Positions 40,644-49,686 of a stretch of 64,000 nucleotides of DNA are shown in pieces. Numbering within the stretch: the stretch's first letter is position 1; each line of letters starts with the position of its first letter. A model generated the notes under the pieces. That model did no database searches. It saw nothing but the letters and a program-made list of their open reading frames with translations, and was not told where the DNA came from. The translations under genes and the position numbers were made by a program. The DNA lies in the NCBI GenBank assembly GCA_903819975.1, contig CAIJFI010000007.1:124001-188000 (forward strand), in the 5' to 3' direction. The stretch is from an uncultured Bacteroidota bacterium. GTDB taxonomy: Bacteria; Bacteroidota; Bacteroidia; Chitinophagales; Chitinophagaceae.

Positions 40644-41594
40644 ATGAAAGTATTATGTATAGGTGAGGCTTTAATTGATATGATTTGTACCGACCGCGGT
40701 ACCAGTTTATCAAAGGGTCAGAATTTCTTAAAAAAGGCAGGTGGTGCACCAGCCAATGTGGCTGCCGCAATTGCTGCATTAGGCGCCAAAGTAGACATGG
40801 CTGCTAAAGTGGGTAAGGATCCATTTGGACAACACTTAATTGATTTATTGCAAGAAATGGGTGTGGATACAAAATGGGTGATTCAAGATCCTCAAAACTT
40901 TACCACTTTTGCCTTTGTCTCTTTAATGGAAGACGGAGAGCGCGATTTTTATTTTAATCGTGGAGCAGATGGTCAATTAAGTTCGGACGACTTAGCTTCC
41001 TTACAATTAAATGAATATAGTATCGTGCATTTTGGCTCAGCTACGGGTTTTTTACCAGGTCCACTACAAACAGCATACACCAACTTATTAGCAAACGCAA
41101 AAGCGAATAATTCAATAATAAGTTTTGACCCTAATTATCGTCATTTGTTATTCCAAAACAATACGCAAAGTTTTATTGACCAGTCTTGGCCATTTATTGA
41201 ACAATGTCATTTCTTTAAGCTTAGTGACGAGGAAGCAATGCTTATTACAGGTTGTGATTCGGTACAACACGCAGCTGCAGCATTAAGAAAAAAATCATCG
41301 GCAATATTTGCAATCACATTAGGAAAAGAAGGCACTTTATTGTCGGTTGGCGATCATTTGGAAATGATTGGCAGCATCGCAATTACACCAGTTGATGCAA
41401 CAGGTGCGGGGGATGCTTTTGTTGGCGCCGTATTGTTTCAACTTATTAATTACACACCTGCACAAGTAAATGCAATTAGCTTGGACGAATGGAGAAAAAT
41501 CATTTATAATGCTAATAAAGCAGGTGCGCGCACTTGCGAATATATGGGTGCCATGGAAGCATTCAAACATTTAAATAATACAATTTTTAATTAA
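40644..41594 (+). CDS. PfkB-family carbohydrate kinase, probable fructokinase
   Basis: KVLCIGEALIDMICTDRG, KKAGGAPANVAAAIAALGAKVDMAAKVGKDPFGQHLID, VDATGAGDAFVGAVLFQL. Confidence 0.9.
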   Translation: MKVLCIGEALIDMICTDRGTSLSKGQNFLKKAGGAPANVAAAIAALGAKVDMAAKVGKDPFGQHLIDLLQEMGVDTKWVIQDPQNFTTFAFVSLMEDGERDFYFNRGADGQLSSDDLASLQLNEYSIVHFGSATGFLPGPLQTAYTNLLANAKANNSIISFDPNYRHLLFQNNTQSFIDQSWPFIEQCHFFKLSDEEAMLITGCDSVQHAAAALRKKSSAIFAITLGKEGTLLSVGDHLEMIGSIAITPVDATGAGDAFVGAVLFQLINYTPAQVNAISLDEWRKIIYNANKAGARTCEYMGAMEAFKHLNNTIFN

Positions 41595-41609
41595 AATATA
41601 TTTCTCCCT

Positions 41610-43556
41610 GTGAACTCTACTGCTTTACATGCTTTTGGAAAAGAATTACTCAAAGCAAAAAATATTGACGCCGAGAAAAAGGACAAGGCATTCGCCGAAA
41701 GATTTGATCAACATATAGATGCCATTGAATCATTGTTTGATCAAATTTATGGTGGACATCCCAAACGCAATGCAAGCTTTGATACATTGCTTGAATCTCT
41801 AATCGCAAATTACCAACAAAGGCCAAGTACTTTTTTGAAAAAAGATACTGCAAAAGAAAAGAAAGGTAATTGGTATTTGAGTAACAATATTACAGGAATG
41901 AGCTTGTATGTAGACCGTTTTGCTGGCAGCCTTAAAGGCCTTACAGATAAGCTAGACTACTTTGACGAGTTGGGTGTTAATTTTTTACACTTAATGCCTG
42001 TATTTGAAAGCCCAGAAGGTGAAAGCGATGGCGGATATGCTGTCTCCAATTTTAGAAAAGTAGACGAGCGCTTTGGAACCAACGATGATTTAAATGCGCT
42101 CATTAAAAAAATGAATGCCCAAAACATGTATCTAATGTTAGATATTGTTTTGAATCATACTTCTCATCATCATGAGTGGGCACAAAAGGCAAAAGCAGGA
42201 GATAAATATTATCAGGACTTCTTTTACTTTTATGACAATCGAGACATTCCAAATCAATTAGACCAAACCATGCCGGAGATTTTTCCTGAATCTTCTCCAG
42301 GTAGCTTTACTTACATACAAGAATGCAATAAATGGGTAATGACCGTTTTTCATCATTACCAATGGGATTTAAATTACAGCAATCCGGACGTATTAGTTGC
42401 AATGTTGGATAACGTTTTACACTATGCAAATTTGGGTGTAGATATTTTACGTATTGATGCGCCTGCATTTATATGGAAACAATTAGGCACCGCATGTCAA
42501 AACTTACCTCAAGCACATACTTTATTACGCCTCATTAAGCAATGTGTTCAAGTAGCAAGTCCAGGAATGGCATTGCTTGGTGAAGCGATAGTTGCACCCG
42601 AGGAAATTATAAAATACTTTGGAACCAACGAATACACTGCAAAAGAATGTGATGTCGCTTATAATGCAACGCAAATGGCATTGCAGTGGGATGCATTAGC
42701 TACTGGGGATACAAGAGTTATGTTGTCTGCACAACACCCAATTATGCAAAAGCCATTAGGTTGTACTTGGATTTCATATACGCGCTGTCATGATGATATT
42801 GGCTTGGGCTACGATGATTATATGATCGAACGCGCCGGATTTAATCCATATCAACATCGCACTTATTTAAAAAATTATTTTGCTGGATGGCAGGAAGGCT
42901 CAGTTTCCGCAGGTGCGCTTTTTTCTGTAAACCCAAAAACTGGTGACGCGCGTATTAGTGGCTCACTTGCATCCTTATGTGGACTAGAAAAAGCTATTGA
43001 ATGGAAAAGTGAAATTGAGATTGAAAATGCTTTAAGAAAAATAATTTTAATGCAGGCCCATACTATGTTTATGGGCGGTATACCTATGTTATTTTATGGT
43101 GATGACCTAGCTTATACAAATGATTATAGTTATTTACAAGATGCCGGAAAAAGCTATGACAACCGTTGGATGCACCGACCAATTATGAACTGGGATAGAA
43201 ACGAAAAAAGAAATGAAGAAGGCTCATTTGAGCATCGTATTTTTAGTCAAACAAAAAAACTAATTGCAACAAGAAATGGCTTAGATGTTATAAGCGACAC
43301 CAAGAATGTAACTTGGATGACTCCACACAATATTCACGTTGCAGGATTTGTTCGTGCGAATGAAAGTAAAAAATTATACTGCTTATTTAACTATAAAAAC
43401 ACTGCCTCTTTTGTTACCTGGTTTGCTTTTAAGGAACATGGAGAAAGACCTTCTGTTTTACATGATCATTGGACAGGCACTGACTTTAAAGTTGGAAATA
43501 ATAATGAATACTTCGTATTACCTCCCTATAGCTTTGCAATCTTAGAAGCAGTTTAA
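41610..43556 (+). CDS. GH13 amylosucrase-like / sucrose hydrolase-like enzyme (GTG start)
   Basis: LMLDIVLNHTSHHHEWA; PEIFPESSPGSFTYIQECNKWVMTVFHHYQWDLNYSNPDVL; GVDILRIDAPAFIWKQ; ALLGEAIVAPEEI; SYTRCHDDIGLGYDD. Confidence 0.87.
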   Translation: MNSTALHAFGKELLKAKNIDAEKKDKAFAERFDQHIDAIESLFDQIYGGHPKRNASFDTLLESLIANYQQRPSTFLKKDTAKEKKGNWYLSNNITGMSLYVDRFAGSLKGLTDKLDYFDELGVNFLHLMPVFESPEGESDGGYAVSNFRKVDERFGTNDDLNALIKKMNAQNMYLMLDIVLNHTSHHHEWAQKAKAGDKYYQDFFYFYDNRDIPNQLDQTMPEIFPESSPGSFTYIQECNKWVMTVFHHYQWDLNYSNPDVLVAMLDNVLHYANLGVDILRIDAPAFIWKQLGTACQNLPQAHTLLRLIKQCVQVASPGMALLGEAIVAPEEIIKYFGTNEYTAKECDVAYNATQMALQWDALATGDTRVMLSAQHPIMQKPLGCTWISYTRCHDDIGLGYDDYMIERAGFNPYQHRTYLKNYFAGWQEGSVSAGALFSVNPKTGDARISGSLASLCGLEKAIEWKSEIEIENALRKIILMQAHTMFMGGIPMLFYGDDLAYTNDYSYLQDAGKSYDNRWMHRPIMNWDRNEKRNEEGSFEHRIFSQTKKLIATRNGLDVISDTKNVTWMTPHNIHVAGFVRANESKKLYCLFNYKNTASFVTWFAFKEHGERPSVLHDHWTGTDFKVGNNNEYFVLPPYSFAILEAV

Positions 43557-43656
43557 TCCAAGTTTAAATAGTCATATTTCCGCTGATACATAATTAATAC
43601 GTTTTTAGGTTTGAATGTCTAACTTTATGCTAGAAATTCAAACCTAAATGTATTTT

Positions 43657-44376
43657 ATGAGAAAGATATTTTATAGCCTCTTATTAATAATAGCTACAAC
43701 GAGCATTAAAGCACAAGTTTCAGGAAAACATATTGGGTCAACAGGGGTTGGTGGAGATTTGTCAATTCAAGACAATAATGGGAAAATGATTCCCATTGGC
43801 GCTCAAGAAGACACTAAAGGCAACCCTTTGTTATTGGACTATTGGACTTTTGGTACGGTGTATTTGAAAAATGGAATTAAGTTTACTGATACTGCTTTAA
43901 ACTTTTCATTATTTGAAGACAAATTGTATTTTAAAAGAGATAATCAGTTTTATATTGTTGCAGGTGTAATAAGTGAATTTGTTTTAACGCCTAGTGGAGC
44001 AGCTGCTGACACAATTCCTTTTCGTTTTATAAATGGCTACCCAGCAACTTCAACAAGTAATGAAAATTCATTTTTCCAAATTCTAAATGACGGGAAAAAA
44101 TATCAGTTGCTTAAATGGCAGCATAAAAAAATTAGAGACGCATATTCTTATGGCGGTAAGGCCGAGACCGAATATGTGAATCAGTTAGCGTATTATATTT
44201 ATGATCGATCATCACGTAAAATGTTAACTATTGGCAGTAAAGCCAATAGTGCTAATATAAAAAATACGCTTTCCGTAGATGAATCTACATGGAAAGCGTA
44301 TTCTGAAAATCACCCAGCAAATACTAAAAGCGAAAAAGCAATGATTGAATTTGCGGGTTACTTAAATTCATTATAG
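43657..44376 (+). CDS. Secreted protein of unknown function
   Basis: Signal peptide MRKIFYSLLLIIATTSIKAQ; no recognised domain. Confidence 0.7.
   Translation: MRKIFYSLLLIIATTSIKAQVSGKHIGSTGVGGDLSIQDNNGKMIPIGAQEDTKGNPLLLDYWTFGTVYLKNGIKFTDTALNFSLFEDKLYFKRDNQFYIVAGVISEFVLTPSGAAADTIPFRFINGYPATSTSNENSFFQILNDGKKYQLLKWQHKKIRDAYSYGGKAETEYVNQLAYYIYDRSSRKMLTIGSKANSANIKNTLSVDESTWKAYSENHPANTKSEKAMIEFAGYLNSL
44263..44302. repeat. Perfect inverted repeat/hairpin inside a CDS
   Basis: AATACGCTTTCC GTAGAT GA ATCTAC AT GGAAAGCGTATT: 12-bp plus 6-bp complementary arms. Confidence 0.8.
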
Positions 44377-44378
44377 TT

Positions 44379-45497
44379 TTAGAACTTATATCCCACTCCA
44401 ATGCTTATGCTATAATCAGCAAAAGCAGCATCACCTCTTGAGAATACTTTTGTGTCATTTGTTTTTAAAACATCTGGATAGCTTTGAGGACGTTCTCTTC
44501 TAACTACAAGTGGCGTATACAAGTAAAAATTAAGCTTCTTATAGCTATAGTTAGCGCCTGGCTCAATAGATAAAACGTTACCTGGTCTTCTGAACCCTGT
44601 ATTGTCTCCAATTAAATCAGATGCTGGTACACACTCATATCTAGCACCCAAAGAAATTGTTAATGCGTCTTTTGTCCAGTTAGTTCCTGCTCTTAATAAA
44701 TATTGATCTGGCACACTCATCACATCGGATGTGTACTTAATTGCCGAGGCTGCAGCAACACCACCTCTTGATGTACTCACTCCATTATTTCCTCTTGGAT
44801 TAATTAAATAGTAAGCATTACTATATAAACTCCAAGTGTTGTTTATTGCTCTGAATCCATTTAATTCAAAGGTTACACCTAAACCGCCATCACCTGGCTG
44901 TATAGATTGATCAACTGGTCCAACTCTTGTTGTAGTTAATGAAGTATGAAATTCGTCAACTGCTTTATAATTTCCTGTTGGTAATTTTAGTCCAATACCT
45001 CCTAATAAATTTCCTTTGTTTCCTTGCTTAGGAGCAATCAGCCATCTGTATGCGGTAACTCTTGCATCACCTATTCCTTCTGAAAAAGTAGAAAATCTAG
45101 GGCTTCCTTTTACGCTACTTATATGCTCATAAAGTGAAGATCGTTCATTGAAAACCACTGGTAAATCTACACCAATACTCCATTTTTCATTAATAGTTCT
45201 AACCAATGAGATGTCTATTGTGCGGCTGTAATTACGCACATCTGTTCCATCAGCAACTCTTTGTGTGTTTTCGGTGGTTCCACTAAAATGCTTGTAAGAT
45301 TTAAAATAGCGACCACTGATATTTAAATCCCATTTTGGTTCCTCCATTTTTCTTGATGCGCTATCATGCATCATTTCATGCATAGAATGCTCCATTGTGT
45401 TTAAACCGCCTACAGTTCTGATTGCTACGCATCCTTGCGCATTTACACGCGAATAAAAAGCCATTACAATTAGTAACGACAGCATATATTTTTTCAT
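44379..45497 (-). CDS. Outer-membrane beta-barrel/transporter-like protein with Met/His-rich N-terminus
   Basis: Signal peptide MKKYMLSLLIVMAFYSRVNAQ; alternating beta-strand pattern ending ISIGVGYKF; TMEHSMHEMMHD near N-terminus. Confidence 0.7.
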   Translation of the reverse strand: MKKYMLSLLIVMAFYSRVNAQGCVAIRTVGGLNTMEHSMHEMMHDSASRKMEEPKWDLNISGRYFKSYKHFSGTTENTQRVADGTDVRNYSRTIDISLVRTINEKWSIGVDLPVVFNERSSLYEHISSVKGSPRFSTFSEGIGDARVTAYRWLIAPKQGNKGNLLGGIGLKLPTGNYKAVDEFHTSLTTTRVGPVDQSIQPGDGGLGVTFELNGFRAINNTWSLYSNAYYLINPRGNNGVSTSRGGVAAASAIKYTSDVMSVPDQYLLRAGTNWTKDALTISLGARYECVPASDLIGDNTGFRRPGNVLSIEPGANYSYKKLNFYLYTPLVVRRERPQSYPDVLKTNDTKVFSRGDAAFADYSISIGVGYKF

Positions 45498-45572
45498 TGA
45501 GTTTTTGTTTTGTGTTGAGAGAGATGTTTTTGATTTAAGATATAAATAGTGTGTGGCTATTGTTTATCTTAT

Positions 45573-46904
45573 TTATTTTTTCATTTTTAAATGATCCACT
45601 ACCCAGCTACCTACTTTTTTACCTTGCTCCGTACTTACGATACAGGAATTATGGAAATGTAGGCCACCGTAAAATCTTGCCCAGTTATTTTCTTCTGCAG
45701 CCGCTCTAAATGATTTAAAGCTTCTGTTTGCAATGCCAAATTCTAATTCAGTAGAATCGGTGTAAGCAAAGTTATCGCCATAAACACTTGTCAAAGCTTC
45801 GGCAGCAGATGAAGAAATGGTTGAATGACCACATGTATATTCTGGGAATGCTGGAGTTTGTAATAAAGGTCTCCAGTTCATGTCAAAGTATTTATTAATA
45901 ACTGTTTCTGGGCGAACTGTATTGTATTCATACTTTGCATCCCAGCAATGTATAAAGGCATCAAATAAAGCAATTGCAGTTTTGGCATACGCACATGTTG
46001 CAGTTTCAAAATCGGCTTTTGCAGTTTTATTTGCAATACCAACTACACTCATCCAGTGACCCGGAGGCGAGAATTTTTTTGAACTAAACATAATGTGACC
46101 GCTTACATTTACTTTAAAAGGATTGTCATCCCAAAAGTTTGCAATATGCTTTTGTTCGTCTGTTAAACTATCCACCGCATTTTTAACCATCATAACGTTA
46201 ATGTAATATTCGCTATTCTTATCAGTTACATTAAATACAGGTGGTGCTTTAGGACGGAATTGACTTGCACTATCTAAAACCATTGTTCTAATTTCTTTCC
46301 AGTGTGGTTCTGCAGCTTGTGCATACATTGGAGGTGTTGGCACCCATCTGCCTGGCACATCTTTTACAGTGTATTTTTCAGCACTTCTTGTTTGTGCATA
46401 ATTATCTTTTTTACTCCATGCAATAATTGCAGCACCTACTTTTTTTGCATAGGCCTCTGAAGCATCAATCATTTTAGATGGCATCCCTTTTGATTGCACT
46501 AATTTGTGCAAACTGTCGGTATATTCTTTCAAGCTACCTTCTGGAAAAGTAACAGCTTCACCTACCATACAATAAGCTACCAAAGACGCATAGGGAAAGT
46601 CAATATTTGCTGTATCCTGTGGCATAGGCAACTCGCTTAAACCTTTTAACTGACCTGCTAAACTCTGATATTTAGCTGGGTTGCCAGCAGCAGTAACCTC
46701 GTATCCTGCAATGGCAGCATATGCATAATTACGAGATGCAATAATTGGGCTAAAATTATTTCCCATTACTACTTGGTTTAATTCATGCACTGTACTAGCA
46801 TACAAATCGGGGTTATGCGTAATTTGTTTGTACTCAGGCTTATTGTTACATGCTATAAAGCCAATTGCAATTATAGCAATAGAAAGAAATTTTTTCATTT
46901 TCAA
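45573..46904 (-). CDS. Vanadium-dependent haloperoxidase-like (PAP2 superfamily) lipoprotein
   Basis: Lipobox GFIACNN; KYEYNTVRPETVINKYFDMNWRPLLQTPAFPEYTCGHSTISSSAAEAL; NWARFYGGLHFHNSC. Confidence 0.85.
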   Translation of the reverse strand: MKMKKFLSIAIIAIGFIACNNKPEYKQITHNPDLYASTVHELNQVVMGNNFSPIIASRNYAYAAIAGYEVTAAGNPAKYQSLAGQLKGLSELPMPQDTANIDFPYASLVAYCMVGEAVTFPEGSLKEYTDSLHKLVQSKGMPSKMIDASEAYAKKVGAAIIAWSKKDNYAQTRSAEKYTVKDVPGRWVPTPPMYAQAAEPHWKEIRTMVLDSASQFRPKAPPVFNVTDKNSEYYINVMMVKNAVDSLTDEQKHIANFWDDNPFKVNVSGHIMFSSKKFSPPGHWMSVVGIANKTAKADFETATCAYAKTAIALFDAFIHCWDAKYEYNTVRPETVINKYFDMNWRPLLQTPAFPEYTCGHSTISSSAAEALTSVYGDNFAYTDSTELEFGIANRSFKSFRAAAEENNWARFYGGLHFHNSCIVSTEQGKKVGSWVVDHLKMKK

Positions 46905-46958
46905 TGATTGAGAAAAGTGAGGAACTAATATTTGTTATTAGTTGCAAAAAATAAAAAT

Positions 46959-46984
46959 ATCCTGCCAACACCAATTGGCAGGAT
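46959..46984 (-). terminator. Intrinsic terminator upstream of the haloperoxidase-like gene
   Basis: atcctgccaa / ttggcaggat perfect arms followed on minus strand by atttttattttttgc. Confidence 0.7.
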
Positions 46985-46995
46985 TGCTTAATAAA

Positions 46996-47559
46996 CTAAG
47001 CAATATTTTTTGGCGGTGGCGCTTGTATAGGTAAACAAACGCTTAATAAACGCTCATCAAAACGGATACCAATTACCATTTTGCGAGGCACGAAATTTGT
47101 TAAAGACCATTTATTGTCTTGGTCAATATAGTCAAAGCTAATAAGCTTTATAGAAGACTTGTTAATTGGAACTGATTTCTTGTCTGTTAACTTCTGTTCA
47201 AAATCAGAAGCTAATTTATCAAAGCTTTCTTTTGCATTTTTAATATGCAATCTATCTTGATTGGGTAATACTCTAATTTCGACACTATCATTGTAAACCC
47301 TTCTTTCTACGTATTGATAAACTACCCCCTCAATTTCCATTTCCCCGTCCACTCTCTCAAACTTTGCATTATTGGAATAGTAAGGTAAATTAATTGGCGT
47401 CTTGATTGAAACTAATTCCGACTCATTGTAATTGTTTTCCTCAATTAAGCTAACCAAATGGTCTGACGCCTTTTGATCAAAGTAATTTGACACAATGCGG
47501 TAACCGAATCCGTTAAACAGCATTATGCCCACAAATAATATGGCGGTTATCTTTTTCAA
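46996..47559 (-). CDS. Hypothetical membrane-anchored/secreted protein
   Basis: N-terminal hydrophobic segment MKKITAILFVGIMLFNGFGY; 187 aa with C-terminal CLPIQAPPPKNIA. Confidence 0.6.
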   Translation of the reverse strand: MKKITAILFVGIMLFNGFGYRIVSNYFDQKASDHLVSLIEENNYNESELVSIKTPINLPYYSNNAKFERVDGEMEIEGVVYQYVERRVYNDSVEIRVLPNQDRLHIKNAKESFDKLASDFEQKLTDKKSVPINKSSIKLISFDYIDQDNKWSLTNFVPRKMVIGIRFDERLLSVCLPIQAPPPKNIA

Positions 47560-47580
47560 GCAGCTTAAAATTACAAAAAA

Positions 47581-49629
47581 TTATTGTATCGTGTATGTTT
47601 TACCCAATACTCCAGTAATCTCCATTTTCTTCCATTTATTTGGCAATTTTATGTTGGGTAATTGGACAATCCCTTTATCTGTTATGTCCAAGCCTCCAAA
47701 ACCCATTAATAATGACTGGATTACGCCGCCTGCCCCAGTTGAGAAATAGGGATTGGTTCCGCCCTTGGTTTCTGCAATTACCCTAAACGGAGGGTTTAAA
47801 TTTGGAGTATAGGCGTCTACAAAAAAATGATAGGCTTTTTCGGGCTCTCCCAACCTTGCATACAATAATGCAAAATTAGCCTGCGTCATAGCAGGGGTGC
47901 CCTGGTTTGGAACCCTTTTTGAATAATATTCTAAATCCTTTCTAATCTGTGATTTGTCTGTAATTGATTTTAAAGGATATGCCAATAAGGTTACATCGGC
48001 TTGTTTAATGCCTTCTCCATTGTAAGTAGCATGTTCTCTTGTTACACCAACTGCTTCTCCTTCCTTGTCCGGCATTGTTAAAATTGGAATATTTTTTGCG
48101 ACATAATCCCAGTCTGGATTTACTTTAAGTCCTAATAAGTTTGCTGCTTTAATTGCAGCTTGTAAATTAGTAATTGCTGCGGCATTGGTAAACGCATTAT
48201 TGTCTACATTCTCGGCCCACTCGTCTGCTGCTACCACATTATTGATTTCAAAATGTCCTGGACTTTTTCTTTCTACTCTAGATGCCCAAAAATCGGCTGT
48301 CTCTTTTATCAAAGGCCACCCCGTTGTCTTTAACCATTCTTTATCCTGTGTAACACAATAATAATTCCAAGCAGCAAATGCCACGTCTGCTGTTATATGA
48401 TGTTCAAAAGGACCACTTAACGCCCATACTGGTGTTTCTTCAACACCCGTTCCTGCACTCTCCCATGGGAACATAGCACCTTTAAATCCATGATTAAATG
48501 CATTTCGTCTTGCAGCCTCTAAACGATCAAATCTATATTGTATCATGGACTTTGCCATTTCAGGATGCAACACTAATAATGCTGGATACATCCAAAGTTC
48601 AGTATCCCAAAACACATGACCATTGTATCCCAAGCCAGATAATCCCATTGGAGAAGGACTTAAATTAGACTCCGCTCTTACAAAAGAATATAAGTGATAC
48701 AACATACTATGAACGTCTTGTTGTGCTTGATCGTCGCCTGTAATTTGTATGTCACTTTTCCAAAGTTCGTCCCATGCTTTTTGATGATGTTCAATTAAAC
48801 GATCACGTCCTTCTAGCTTTGCAAAAATGGTCATTCGCTCTGCTTCATTTAATGGATCGTCATGATGTGCTGATGTTACCGAACTACCTGCAATAGAAAA
48901 ACGATAGCTAGTTCCTGCTTTTAATTTTTTTGCAAACTTCATTAAGTGCATATTGTTATCCCACATTTCATGTATAACTCTTGGTTCGGCACCATGTGTT
49001 TCACTAAATAAAAAAGTATTAGATGCACACATCAATAATTTTCCTGTTGGACTTTTGGCAGAAGATGTAAGTAAACTAATTACCACATGTGGTCTATCTA
49101 TTTCATTGTAATAATTTTGCACATCCTTTAATGCATCCGGCGCTTCCATTACACTTGCTGCTCCAAGATCAATATCCTTTTTAGCGATAACTTCAACATC
49201 CATTAAGACAGTAAACGGCATTTGCCTTAATGCATAATAAGTATAAGTTACTTTTGCCTTATCTCCCATATCAAAGCTGGAAGTAAAGCTGGCATTTTTC
49301 ATGTCTAATTTTTGAACAAAATTTTGTGTATTATTAGAATTAATTTGTTCTCCATTTATACTTACCTGCATGTTAAGTAAATTAAAACTACGCAAGAAAT
49401 TGCTTACCCTGCCACGACCATATAAATCATATGCGCCTGCCAACACCACATCTTTTACTTTAAATGGCTCTTGTGCCGAGACAATGCCTACCATACCATT
49501 GGCAACTGTAATCCCATAATAGTTTTTAGAATCCCAATTTTTAGCTTCAAGCTGCCATGGGCTAATAACCTGTGCCTGTATATTGGAAAAAAATATCAAA
49601 ACTAAACTGCCTAATAAAAGCTTTCTCAT
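47581..49629 (-). CDS. Secreted glycoside hydrolase, family GH65-like
   Basis: Signal peptide MRKLLLGSLVLIFFSNIQAQ; GLGYNGHVFWDTELWMYPALLVLHPEMAKSMIQYRFDRLEAARRNAFNHGFKGAMFPWESAGTGVEETP; INNVVAADEWAENVDNNAFTNAAAITNL. Confidence 0.87.
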   Translation of the reverse strand: MRKLLLGSLVLIFFSNIQAQVISPWQLEAKNWDSKNYYGITVANGMVGIVSAQEPFKVKDVVLAGAYDLYGRGRVSNFLRSFNLLNMQVSINGEQINSNNTQNFVQKLDMKNASFTSSFDMGDKAKVTYTYYALRQMPFTVLMDVEVIAKKDIDLGAASVMEAPDALKDVQNYYNEIDRPHVVISLLTSSAKSPTGKLLMCASNTFLFSETHGAEPRVIHEMWDNNMHLMKFAKKLKAGTSYRFSIAGSSVTSAHHDDPLNEAERMTIFAKLEGRDRLIEHHQKAWDELWKSDIQITGDDQAQQDVHSMLYHLYSFVRAESNLSPSPMGLSGLGYNGHVFWDTELWMYPALLVLHPEMAKSMIQYRFDRLEAARRNAFNHGFKGAMFPWESAGTGVEETPVWALSGPFEHHITADVAFAAWNYYCVTQDKEWLKTTGWPLIKETADFWASRVERKSPGHFEINNVVAADEWAENVDNNAFTNAAAITNLQAAIKAANLLGLKVNPDWDYVAKNIPILTMPDKEGEAVGVTREHATYNGEGIKQADVTLLAYPLKSITDKSQIRKDLEYYSKRVPNQGTPAMTQANFALLYARLGEPEKAYHFFVDAYTPNLNPPFRVIAETKGGTNPYFSTGAGGVIQSLLMGFGGLDITDKGIVQLPNIKLPNKWKKMEITGVLGKTYTIQ

Positions 49630-49686
49630 ATGGAATAATTTGAGAAAGTAATTTACAAATTAATTAAGATATCCGCAGATAAAAAA

